From Melitaea cinxia (lineage: Eukaryota > Arthropoda > Insecta > Lepidoptera > Nymphalidae): a stretch of DNA of 64,000 nucleotides. Positions 36,641 to 47,600 of this stretch are shown here, one piece after another. The number at the start of each line of letters is the position of its first letter. The first letter of the stretch is position 1. The position numbers and the translations under genes are program-made. The notes under the pieces were generated by a model. It did not search any database, was not told where the DNA came from, and was given only the letters and a program-made list of their open reading frames with translations. The stretch is taken from the NCBI RefSeq assembly GCF_905220565.1, contig NC_059401.1:9172766-9236765 (forward strand), read 5' to 3'.

Positions 36641-36715
36641 ATACACACATACATAGATGCATATATACATACATACATAAATACAAACATATATACATAT
36701 ATATATATATATAAT
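36640..36715. repeat. TA/TACATA microsatellite between two LINEs
   Basis: (TACATA)n and (TA)n units. It separates the 5' edge of the LINE at 34605-36640 from the 3' part of another LINE, whose relative at 42100-42130 also ends in such a tract. Confidence 0.8.
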
Positions 36716-36716
36716 T

Positions 36717-37190
36717 TTATTCACGTTGAATATCAAGAAAATGTTTCCTAACAGTCTTTTTAAAAATAAAAAGCGACTCTACACGTCTAATATGCAAGGG
36801 TAAAGAATTCCAAAGACGAGATGCTTGAATAGTGAAAGATTTAGTATAAAAGGAAGAGGAGTGAGAGGGAATTCTAAGAAGTAACCTGTCATCAAAACGA
36901 AGACTCCGTTCATGGGAATCACTAAGAAATTTAAATCGTTGTTTTATATAAGCAGGTGCAACAGGGTTAAATAGAATAGAGTAAAGTAACTTGAGAATAT
37001 GCGCATTCCTGCAAAAGCGAATTGGGAGCCACTTGAGTATTTTTATGGAATTCAGAGATATGATCATATTTTACGAATCGTGCACATAAATTCTGGATTC
37101 GCCCAAGTTTATTAATATACTCCTCAGTAATGTTAAGCTAACATGTATCCGCGTAATCCAGAATTGGTAATAGAAGACTATGTGCAACTA
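36717..37190 (-). pseudogene. LINE ORF2 C-terminal fragment
   Basis: A 116-codon frame (37067-36717) contains KWLPIRFCRNAHILKLLYSI, FNPVAPAYIKQRFKFLSD and IQASRLWNSLPLHIRR, the conserved post-RT C-terminal region of CR1/Jockey-like LINEs. Related copies are at 41742-42065 and 49604-49864. Weaker coding similarity continues to about 37190 in other frames. Confidence 0.8.
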
Positions 37191-37699
37191 ATAGTTAAGC
37201 TTTTTTCACTTTGAAATCACATTGCTTCTTAAAATTCTTTGTGTTTGAAACCACACAAAGATAAAATATGAGAAATAGTCTTTTATTTTCATCAAAAAGA
37301 CCATAAAATACTGATTTCCCATTTTACCGACTGAATTAGGTACCTAAAAGAAATTTCGTGACGTAGGTACTTACATATATACATTTTTTTTTTTTTGTAA
37401 TAAAGATAAAGTTATTGGTACAACAGTTAACGTCAAAGTAACGGACTATTAACCACTTTGTGTGCATAATTTTAAAAAAGTTCCGTATTTGATGTAATTT
37501 AACTATTGTAAATTCAGCCGTCCTAACTTATGTATTATCTATTTACTAGTTGAACTTCGACTGACGACGAACCAGTCTGTCATGCTGTCAGGACATGTTA
37601 TTTTTTAGGTATAGAACAAGACCAAACAAATTATGTAAATTAGAATAACGCTGTAGATGCTTATTAATGTAATAGTTGTGTTTGTTATCAAACAGAAAA

Positions 37700-37995
37700 A
37701 AAACTATTTTAATTTTAAGGTATATCGACAAGTAATAATTGTATTTAATAAATTGTGAAAAAATAGACTTCAATTCCATCGACAAGTAGTAGGGTGTCGA
37801 TACAACAACGGTCAATCAAAAAGCATTATCAGGGATAAATTAAATAGTACTCGTCAGATCTCAAATTTAAATAACATCAAATGGCAAGCTTCGAGCTTTC
37901 GATTAAAAACAAAAATATCAAAATCAGTTATGAGTTACCAAACACAAAAATAAAATAGAATTAAGAACCATCTCTTTTTTGTAGTTGGTTAAAAG
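37700..37995 (-). repeat. Partial AACCGACTTC-family repeat
   Basis: Shares 'CATCGACAAGTA', the 'AGATCTCAAATTTAA' and 'TTTCGATTAAAAAC' phrases and the end 'GAACCATCTC..TTTTGTAGTTGG' with the full copy. It is diverged. Confidence 0.5.
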
Positions 37996-38472
37996 TAAAA
38001 ACGATTTGCTTAGCAATTACAGTTATTCGATGTTGCTCTAGTGGTCGTGGATACAATAACTTTAACAAACATTTGTATACGCCATAAAGATCATTGATTG
38101 TCTGTTTGTTGTTATTGATCTTAGAAGTGTTTAATACTACATTTTTCTTTCTAAAATATTGACAGATGCACAAAACAAGTCTTTGCGATAGTAAAATTAC
38201 GAGTAGTGCATAATCTAATGACATCGCGTGACAATCGCGTGCAAGAATATGATGTGAAAACCATAAACATATTTATATTTTTGTGCAGAATTTGTTTATT
38301 AAGATATAAATAATTGGTACTTAAGATATAATAAAGAAATTAATTGGCAGTAGTGCATTTATTTTCTTATCTCATAGTTCGTTGTTACTTACACTACAAG
38401 TACCTACTCGTATCGGTTTAAAAATTTAATAAACCGATGCGTAATCTACTAATAAGTATGTTATATTGTTTT

Positions 38473-38926
38473 GGAACGAAGTTCCTTACGGCAGGCTTGA
38501 CATTTGGCTGGGCGACTGAACTGAGAAAAATGTGAGACTAAAACCTTGAAAATATATAACGGAAGTGACGTAATATCAGTCACACGACTGTATAATATGA
38601 AGTTTGTAAAACTAAAATATTACTAGTAAACTTTTTTAAAATTATTTATGTAATTTTATACTGTCGACAATTAATAAAGACATGTTTTTTTATTTCACTT
38701 AATAGTTGAAATTATTATTATTATTTTGTTTGATTAATTTTATTTTACGGTATTTTTTATTTTCTAAAATACTAAATTTCCTAAATACTTTTATGTAGTT
38801 AATAAAAACCAATCAACAGAATACAAAAAAAAAAAAAAAAAATCAAGAACTAGAAAATATATACAAAGTTCAAAATTGTTTTTTCAAATTGGGTTGCTTC
38901 TATACTATGCGAAGGAACTTCGTTCC
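38473..38926. mobile_element. MITE-like element with palindromic 15-bp ends
   Basis: GGAACGAAGTTCCTT at 38473-38487 is the exact reverse complement of 38912-38926. Each end is itself nearly palindromic (GGAAC-GAA-GTTCC). The AT-rich body has no coding sequence. Confidence 0.6.
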
Positions 38927-38984
38927 TACCTGGTGTCCCACGAGACCACATAATTTTTTTTAAAACCATTAACTAGGTTCCCCC

Positions 38985-39055
38985 CGTGCTTACCATCACA
39001 TGAGCCGTCAACCGTACGCTTGTTTGCCGACCTACTTATATAAAAATAAACTTTA
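38985..39055 (+). mobile_element. LINE 3'-tail fragment
   Basis: Contains 'GTGCTTACCATCACATGAGC' and 'GTACGCTTGTTTGCCGACCT' followed by an A-rich end, the same tail as at 42390-42445. Confidence 0.75.
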
Positions 39056-39835
39056 TTTATTATTTTTATTTATTAGGAAAACAAACAGTGTTTATTACAA
39101 AAAAAAAAATATCTAAATTAAAACTATACACCAATTACAATGTTTTCACCATTAAATTACAAAAGAATAGCTTGTTCACTTGATACAGTTGTATTAAAAT
39201 GATAAATTCCACCTACGGATCAGTTCGAAAGCCGTCACACCAAGTGTTCGTCAAAGTCGTTTTGAAATGAAGTGTTGAAGACGTAAAGAGTCCAAACATA
39301 AAGGTTGCCTAGGTGTTTTATAAGGCACCCTCAAATTAATCTTTGAGAGTAAATGTGGAGAATCTACACGGTTTTGAGCAATTTTGACTAGGAAGACAAC
39401 ATCGGCAATTTGTCTCCGTTCCTGTAAGGGTCTACGGCACCTTGCCTCATAATTGCATTCGTTGATTTCCAGCCAGTACTGTAGATATTTCAAAAATCTA
39501 CGCTGTATGGATTCAATCCTATCAATGTAGACATTATAACGTGGATTCCATACCTGTGAACAATACTCGAGAAGGAACAATAAAGGACCTTAATTACTTT
39601 TATACTATTAAATTGGGAACTTGACCGAAAAACAAAGCCCATAGTTTTATTAGCCTTTATACAGATCAGGTCTATATGCGTTTCGTATGTTAATTTAGGA
39701 TCATGCGTAATACCCAGATCATGGATCTCATTTACCCTGTGTAATACCTGATCTGTAAATTTATATAGAGTTTTCACGAATTTATGCGAGTGAAAGTCAT
39801 ACAGTAACATTTCTGAATGTTTAGCTGTAAGTTAG
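39040..39835 (-). mobile_element. LINE (CR1/Jockey-like) 3' part with ORF2 C-terminus
   Basis: Minus-strand frames 39810-39490 (MLLYDFHSHKF, VNEIHDLGITHDPKLTYETH, KTMGFVFRSS) and 39580-39251 (LEYCSQVWNPRYNVYIDRIE, RRFLKYLQYW, RRPLQERRQIADVVFLVKI) are consecutive parts of the region after the RT domain, separated by a frameshift at about 39560. The catalytic RT is missing (5' truncation at about 39835). Confidence 0.85.
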
Positions 39836-40095
39836 TTTAATCCCATAAAGACGCTACAACGATAACTACTTTACTATAGTAACGCCATTAGAATTTATTA
39901 TTAAAAATACATAAATTATGTCATATTGACACCAAGTTACACTAATAATGCCACTATTATTACATATACCTAGGTAGGTACTATGGTGGTATTATAAAAA
40001 TATCAATGCAAATGAAAATGAACTTCATTCTATGCTTCTAAATAAATAATAACAACCAAATAGTACAAAGACAATGCAAATATATTATATTATTA

Positions 40096-40620
40096 CTAGC
40101 GACTCGCCCTGGTTTTGCACAAAAATATAAAAAAATATATTTACAATGTAAGAGCAAAAAAATGTTATATTTACATTAGAAACGTCTAAATCTATCAGTG
40201 TTCCTCTACTATATTATGCATTTATTATCCAAATAGACCTTCCTCTGGCATTACTCTATTTACTGAAGAAAACCGCATCGTAATCCGTTGCGTAGTTTTA
40301 AAGAGAAGCATACAGACAGCGGGAAGCGACTCTGTTTTATACCAGTGTTTCCCAAAGTGGGCGATAACGCCCCCTTATTGGCGCTGCAGTACTAAGAGAC
40401 CCAGAAAAAAATGGTGGTGTTGTGTAGAGGCTTTGGGGGCGATTTGTCATTTAATTTATAAGGACTCTCGACTACAACTTGTGAACATCAACTAATATTC
40501 ATTAAAAGATTGCTCAAAGGGGGCACTATAAAATAATTTATTCTCTTAGTGGGTAGTAGACAAAATAAGTTTGGGAACCCCTGTTTTATACTTTGTAATG
40601 ATATGTAATTAAATAAATAA
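40096..40620 (-). mobile_element. Helitron-like element interrupted by a hAT MITE
   Basis: The left edge 'ACTAGCGACTCGCCCTGG' is a CTAGT end on the minus strand, and the body continues to 'GCATACAGACAGCGGGAAGC'. It is split at 40343 by the hAT MITE. The right limit is approximate. Confidence 0.5.
40343..40583. mobile_element. hAT-type MITE with 8-bp TSD
   Basis: 241 bp from CAGTGTTTCCCAAAGTGGG to ...AAGTTTGGGAACCCCTG. The ends are imperfect inverted repeats of the hAT form. It is flanked by a perfect TTTTATAC duplication at 40335-40342 and 40584-40591. It is non-coding and was presumably moved by a hAT transposase elsewhere. Confidence 0.95.
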
Positions 40621-40659
40621 CAGACAACAGAAGTATTCAAAAGTAGTATGTTAGTTATT

Positions 40660-42445
40660 GACCACTGATCTTAACTCGATATCTTCAACGAATCTATTTC
40701 TTATGGTCAATTACCTAACGCTTGGAAGAGTGGCAAGTTACTCCTATTCCTAAAAAATCTAACCCATCGAATTTCTCTATAGTATATACTCCAATTTCCT
40801 TCAAAAGTCCTTGAAAAATTAGTCCATAATCAAATATACTTCTACCTTATTAAACATTCCCCTTTAAATCCCTTTCAATCCGGTTTCCGTCCTGGTCATA
40901 GTACGAACACTGTACTGGTCAAGGTTACTGATGACATTCGCTGGGGTATGGACAGCAAACAACTGACAGTTCTTACTCTGCTCGACTTCAGCAATGCTTT
41001 TAATGCTGTCGATCATGAAATATTGCTAAACCTTTTACGTACATTTAGGTAACATATCTCCATTCGCAATGAGCTGGTTTCAGAGTTACCTCGGTGGGCG
41101 CCGGCAGAGAATAAAAATTGAAGATTCGTTATCTTCTTGGTGTGAAGTCCGAGCTGGCGTTCCCTAGGGTGGTGTCTCCATTACTGTTCTCTATCTTCAT
41201 AAACTCCATATCCCAAAAAATTACTTCTCTCTACCACATGTATGCTGACGATTTGCAAATTTATACTCAATCAAGTCTCGATAACCTATCCTCTACTGTG
41301 GTTGCCACTAACAATGACTTGGCAACTGTATACCAATGGAGTAAATCATATGGACTTAAAGTTAATCCTAGCAAGTCACAAGTCATTGTCATTGGTAATC
41401 CCAATATCATGTCGAGAGTTGATTGGGGTAGCCTTCCTTCTGTAACATATAATTCTTCTGTAATACCTTACTGCACCTCTGTAAAGGATTTAGGCATTTA
41501 CTTAGACCCAACCTTGTCATGGAGCAATCATATAAAATAACTGAGTAAAAAGACATTCGCGGCCATAAGCTCGTTGGGACGTTTGCAGTCATTTCTTTCC
41601 ATTTCCACTAAAACTATGGTAGCACAATCCCTACTACTGCCCGTTCTTGACTATGCTGACGCAAGCTATACCAACCTAACTGAAGATCAACATAATAAAC
41701 TTGAGCGGCTTCAAAATTTTGCAATCCGATTCATATTTTGATTGTGCAAATTCGATCACATTTCTGAATTTCGCTCTAAGCTTAAGTGGCTTCCTATCCG
41801 TCTTCGCCGAAATTTACACATTCTCTCACTTCTGTATTATGTACTATTTAAACCAACTAGTCCTTTATACTTAAGAACAAATTTGAATTCGTTGGAGATC
41901 ACAGTAAGGTACTTCGTTCGTCTGGAAATCTTACGCTTAGAATGCCTGTACATAAGACCAAATATTATAGAGGTTCATTTGCTGTTCAGGCTATTATCTT
42001 GTGGAATACTTTACCCTTACACATTCGCAAAGCTCAAAGCATTGGTTCATTTAAAAAACTTGTAAAAGAGCATTATCTGTCTCTTAATAGGACTTAATTT
42101 TATATATGTATATATATATGTTTATATGTATTAATGTTTGTATGTTTAACTGAGGTAGGGCACAGCAGGAATTTCCTGCTCAAAATATGGAGCAGCCCGA
42201 CTGGGGTAGTACCTCGACCTTACAGAAGATGACAGCAAAATAATACTGTTTTCAAGCAGTGTTTATTGTGTTCCTGTTGGTGAGTAAGGTGACCAGAGCT
42301 CCTGGGGGGATTGGGGATTGGGTCGGCAACGCGCTTGCGATGCTTCTGGTGTTGCAGGTGTCTATAAGCCTATAAGCTACGGTAATCGCTTACCATCAGG
42401 TGAGCCGTACGCTTGTTTGCCGACCTAGTGACATAAAAAAAAATA
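40660..42445 (+). mobile_element. CR1/Jockey-like LINE with 3' UTR
   Basis: Reverse-transcriptase remnants start at about 40660 and run to 42085 (stop after SLNRT). A 3' UTR of about 350 bp follows and ends 'GTTTGCCGACCTAGTGAC' plus an A-rich tract at about 42445. The same UTR appears alone at 8303-8580 and its tail at 38985-39055. Confidence 0.9.
40690..42095 (+). pseudogene. LINE reverse transcriptase with stops and frameshifts
   Basis: Motifs in order: FQSGFRPGHSTNTVLVKVTD, LTLLDFSNAFNAVDHEIL, AMSWFQSYLGGRRQRIKIED, RAGVP with a stop where QG should follow, then 41118-41540 with SPLLFSIFINSIS and the catalytic YADDLQIYTQ. Next come VLDYADASYTNLTEDQHNKL and, after a stop, the C-terminal LKWLPIRLRRNLHILSLLYY (41742-42065). 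At least three in-frame stops or shifts make it non-functional. Confidence 0.9.
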
Positions 42446-42479
42446 TAAAATATAAAAAAAATGACTTCATTAAATATAT

Positions 42480-42940
42480 GTATATTATTCTTCATTAAAT
42501 ATATGTCTGTATGTATGTATATATGTATGTGTGTATTATTTTCCGTGCACTTATATTTTATTGTTATGTACGTGTATATTTATACCTATAGGAATATTTA
42601 ATGGTTTATTGTATATAATTTATTTGTATTATTTGCATCTTATTTTGTTTGATGTACATTAATTAAACACCACCTACTTATTTCTAACCTACTAACCTAA
42701 CCCTAAGGTTGCCATTATACTTTTTTCTTTACAATTCTGTATTAAATTACTCTATGTGGTGTACAATAAAGAATAAATAAATAAATGTTGCTTTTGCAAC
42801 AAAATACTTGTGGCTCCTTTCTGCGAAATAGAGATAGACATGTTAATAGTGAATAAAACTACCTTTTTCTATTTATTTAAACTAATACGTATTGTAATTT
42901 TTTTTTCAAGAATTATAGGAACCAAGTTTTGAGATATTTA
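42480..42940. other. Microsatellite-rich gap
   Basis: (TATG)n-type repeats at about 42500-42540 and a GTGTACAATAAAG motif at about 42759, which suggests a tiny LINE 3'-end fragment. No gene is seen. Confidence 0.4.
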
Positions 42941-42951
42941 ACAATGTACCT

Positions 42952-43319
42952 TCGCTTCAGCCTGTAATATCCCACTACTGGGGAAAAGGCCTCTTTCCCC
43001 ATGTAGGAGAAAGATCAGAGCTTAATCCACCACGCTGCTCCAATGCGGGTTGGCGGATATATTCCCTACTATGAGTAACGATCGCTATCAGGTGTACATG
43101 ATAACAACCGGGACCCGACGGCTTAACGTGCTTTACGAGGCGCGGTGGGGCGATCCACAAGGACTGCACAAACGCCCAGACCACGGCTAATATATATATG
43201 GCCAATATAAATATTTGTAATGTGCGGGGATTGAACCCGCCACCGCCAGCGCAACAGCCATAAACCAGTGCTGTGACCGTTGCGCCAACGCGTCGTCACG
43301 CAACTTACAACAACGTCAA
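42952..43319 (-). mobile_element. tRNA-derived SINE with 11-bp TSD
   Basis: Same family as 14941-15278, minus orientation. The B box GGTTCAATCCC is at about 43226-43236 and the A box at about 43280-43292. It is bounded by ACAATGTACCT at 42941-42951 and 43320-43330. It lies about 110 bp beyond the BRCA1 stop codon. Confidence 0.92.
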
Positions 43320-43430
43320 ACAATGTACCTATGTTGAAAAATTTTAAAACTTGATTACGATTTTTTACGTTTTCTTAATTTGTATACACAACAATATTTG
43401 AAAAATAAAACAAAGTTATGTAAATTAAAT

Positions 43431-44559
43431 TTATTCATAATCACGAGATATCAATTCAGATGGCCATTTAGAAGTGATTGGGGGTAGCAATGAGGCAGGA
43501 CAAAGCAAAAGTTCGTATATTGATCCTAGTGTGTAACTACCTAAGCAGTTTAGCACCCACTCGTAGTTGACTGGTACAACGCCTAGCTCCATGGCAAGAT
43601 CTGAAAAACAAAAACAAAAAAAGTTAAGTTTTTATATCAACAAATTAATATAATTATTCAATAGCTATACCTATTTTGTTTGTTTAATGTATCAATTTTT
43701 AACCGACTTCAAAAAAGGAGGATGTTCTCAATTTGACTGAATTTTTTTTGTGTGTAACCCCATAACTATTTACTAAGTGTGCCGATTTTGATAAATCTTT
43801 TTTTATTTTTTAAATTTTTACATTGAACTAAAACAGATGTTCAATTTAAATAATTATCTAAACCAAGTATTTAATAATAGAGCATTATAAAAAAAATAAC
43901 AATAAATTGGATGAACGACTTTCTTTTTTGTTAAGTTTTTTTAGCTTAAATATGTATTTTTTACCTTTCATAATGTGTAAATTATATAGTTAGTTATTTC
44001 AATAAGATTAGAATTTATAAACTTCTAATTGTCATTCTTGCCAATTTAGTGCTCAAGCATATTTTACAATCAGCATTCTTTTCAATTTCTCTCTCTAGTG
44101 ACGGTTATGCTTTAATTTAGTGTAATTATTTTTAGCTCATACGCAGTCGTACTTTTATCTCTATCCCTTTTGAGTAGGTACACGTTTTAGTCAATAATGC
44201 AATGTCAACGTTTCTTGAAAGCCAAACACATGTATTTGTTATCAGCAATCTTCCGTTCTAAGATGACTGAGTTATGTACATTGTTAAGTAAGAAACAATG
44301 TAATTGGCGCACCCGCAAACGACTAAAACAAATTGCTAGTTTACTATACAAGTGTTTTAATCAATTGCTATTGATGCAGGTATGGCGCTAATCCTAGTCG
44401 TATATTTTTCGCATAAGAATGTTATGGTTAGGCGAAGATTTTAAATGATTGATTTAAATTAATTGCCAGCCAATAAAAGCTGAATTTGCTATTTAGCTAA
44501 AGAGTTCGGACACCAAACATTTAGAATGATATGTAAATTTGAGTTAGAGCAGTGTAATG

Positions 44560-44617
<58 letters not shown>

Positions 44618-47600
44618 GTAACGCAAATAAACAACAGATGGTCTGTTCAAAATGAGCTTATTTATTTTTTAGCTTCAAATACGTCAATAAAAGTACTTTG
44701 GTATCGAATCTCAAAATAATCCACTTTTAATCAACTTGTTGCTCGCCTATCAAAGCCTCTAACTTAAAGTATACAACTTCCAACAAGTCAAAACTTGTAC
44801 GGATTTTATTTATGATATTAGGTTTGGCATATATTTACCGTTGATCTGTTTTCGTAAGCGAATCTCATATTTGTAATACAATAGATAAGGAAAACCCTAA
44901 TTTTAGTATTTGCCTGAAAACTAAATATATAAAATAAATTAACAGTTGCTAAGTTGACTCATATCTAAAAAGTAGGCTTTTCTTAAATATGTACGTATTA
45001 TTCAGACTACGACGACACATATTCATGAGTCTAGACGACCAATTACATAAAATACACAAGATAAAGCAGCCAGTCGCGTCCGATAATGTGTTTCTATCTT
45101 TACTACTACTCTACTACTCGTAGGATGTGTATTTTTAAACTATTGTAAATAGATAAATAGAGACCAATATATAATATGTTACAATAAGAAACTATTACCT
45201 ACCTTATCACTATACTATAGATTTTACTTAAAACCTTTGTCAATGAAGATTTCCGTTAGCAAATGTTTTAAACATATTTTTTCAATATTTTTTTTAAATA
45301 AGTAATATTGCGAGTATAAAAAGAGAAACGCGATAGATGTAAAAGCATGGGTGAGCACTAGTATACGCCATAATAATAATATGGCTATATATTTGAAAAT
45401 GCTAAGACTCAATCGTAAGAACTTCACTGTGTGGTTAAAAAGCCGATCGATGGCGGGATAACCATCCAACTGCTGGCTTTAAAATACACAGGCCGAAGAC
45501 AGGCAGTAGAGTCTTTGGTGCGACAAAGCCAGCCCTGCGATCATCAACCCGCCTGCCCAGCGTGGTGACGATGGGCAAAACACATGAGTTCACGCAATTT
45601 TTTGCGCAAACTTGTGGAGGCCTATGTTCAGCAGTGGAGTGTGATAGGTTGATGTGATGAATCGTAAGAACAAATATACATTACCTCAACATTTAATAAA
45701 TGACTATTTTTTTTTTTATTAATTACTGTGTTGTTTTATTTATACATTCAACAACGATAATATTAAACCAACCAAAATAAAAAGCAGATACACTACGTCA
45801 TCACTGCACTCAGTTATTCCGTTTTCTACCGTTAAAATTAATTATGTCGTAGTAAAGGCTATATTTCAGCGGAAGAAAACAGAATAACTGAGTGCAGTGA
45901 TGACGTAGTATTCACACCTCGAAAGAATTTTTTAAATAGGTCAAGAAGTTTTTGAGTTACTAAGAACAATCATATATGCAAATCTTTCCTATTCAGATTA
46001 TTAGTATAGATTATTTTATCGACCTCTTAAACCTAGACCTTTGGTTTCTCATATGTAATTAATACTTCTCTGAGTGACTCAAAGTCACAAAGATCACATG
46101 CTCTGTAATTTTCCGTTAAATTTCGTCATCCTTTGATAGGCAATTTATTGTTATTTTGAAAATAATTTATGCCATAGATGAATGTTATTTTAGTGTTTTA
46201 TGTTAGAGGGCGTTCATAAAATACGTGAGATGTTTAAGGGGGGAGGGGGTCGAGTGAAATCTCATCTAATCTTACGTTGGAGAGAGGGCAAGGGCCTCAG
46301 CAAATATCACGCAATTTTTTTTCTGACTGAAAAGTATTATTTAGGTATTCTATTGTTAAATTTTTATTGCACTTATAGTTAAACTCTCAGCAATATAGAT
46401 TACTAGTCGTAAATAAAAGCACGAAGCAATTTTTTTTTAAACAATAACAATCCAACGCGTTTACGTAAGAAACCCACATTTTGAGAAATCTCACGTGAGA
46501 TTGGGGGTTGGGGGAGGGGGGTTGAATAAAATCTCACGACGTCTCACCGGAGAGGGGGGGACAGAAAATTTAAAAAAATACCTCACGTAATTTATGGACT
46601 TTTAACCTTAAGAGTTTTTTTTCTAAGTTAAAAATTATTCATGTTTATTTTGAATTTAATTTCTTTGTGCGTACAAAAACTAACTTTAAAAATTAAAACA
46701 GAACTGATGATAAGTGCATGTATTATAATGACATCGGCACGAAATTAAATAAAAATCATTAAATCTCATTTAAATAGAAATAATCTATTTAAATTGAAGA
46801 ACAGGGCACATTACTAATTAATTCACAAAGCTTATTTTATTTTTTAAATCACCTTCCTTAGGAAGCTTCTGTCTTCAAATTTTAATCATACTTTTGTTGC
46901 ATAGATAAAATAACACCTAATTAGTAGATAAGTAACAATATTATTTATTTTTTAAATAATTATAACAAATTCAGGTTTTGTTATAAGTTTAAGTGTCAAA
47001 AAGTTTTTAAGGGGCGATTTTGTGTTGTATTATTTATTGTTCTTAAGAGGAAAGGGTACCGGGTCTTTCTCCATACAAACGTAGTCGACTGTTTTCTCCC
47101 TGGATAATGACACTAGATCAAATATTTTTGTGACATAGAACTCTTTGCTGCCATGACCATGCCCCTATGTTTTGATTTTTTTCATATTCTTATTATCATA
47201 GGAATTAGGAGACTTCAAAAACTCGAAATATTGCATAATTTTTTGTACATTTTCAGACACTCATTAAAAAAAATATATGCATATTTTCAAAAAAATGAAA
47301 ACATAGGGGCATAGCCGAAGTCTTCTTTTATTTTCTAAAAAAAAAATTTTTTAAAAAATTGCCATGTTTTGAGGAGAAAACAGTCGACTACGAAACACTG
47401 TTTTGGTCAAAAATTATATACCTAAAACGGTCTGAGCTGCAGTTGTCCCTTTCTTGCTTTTTGGGGGATAGGTCTGGGGGAGGGAAGGGTCAAAGCAATA
47501 CGTATATACGCCAGCGAAGTGATGCCTCATAGTCGACAATTATATCGATACACTAGTGATGTTATTTTTAGTCGATATTTTCTAAAATTCGTATTAACAA

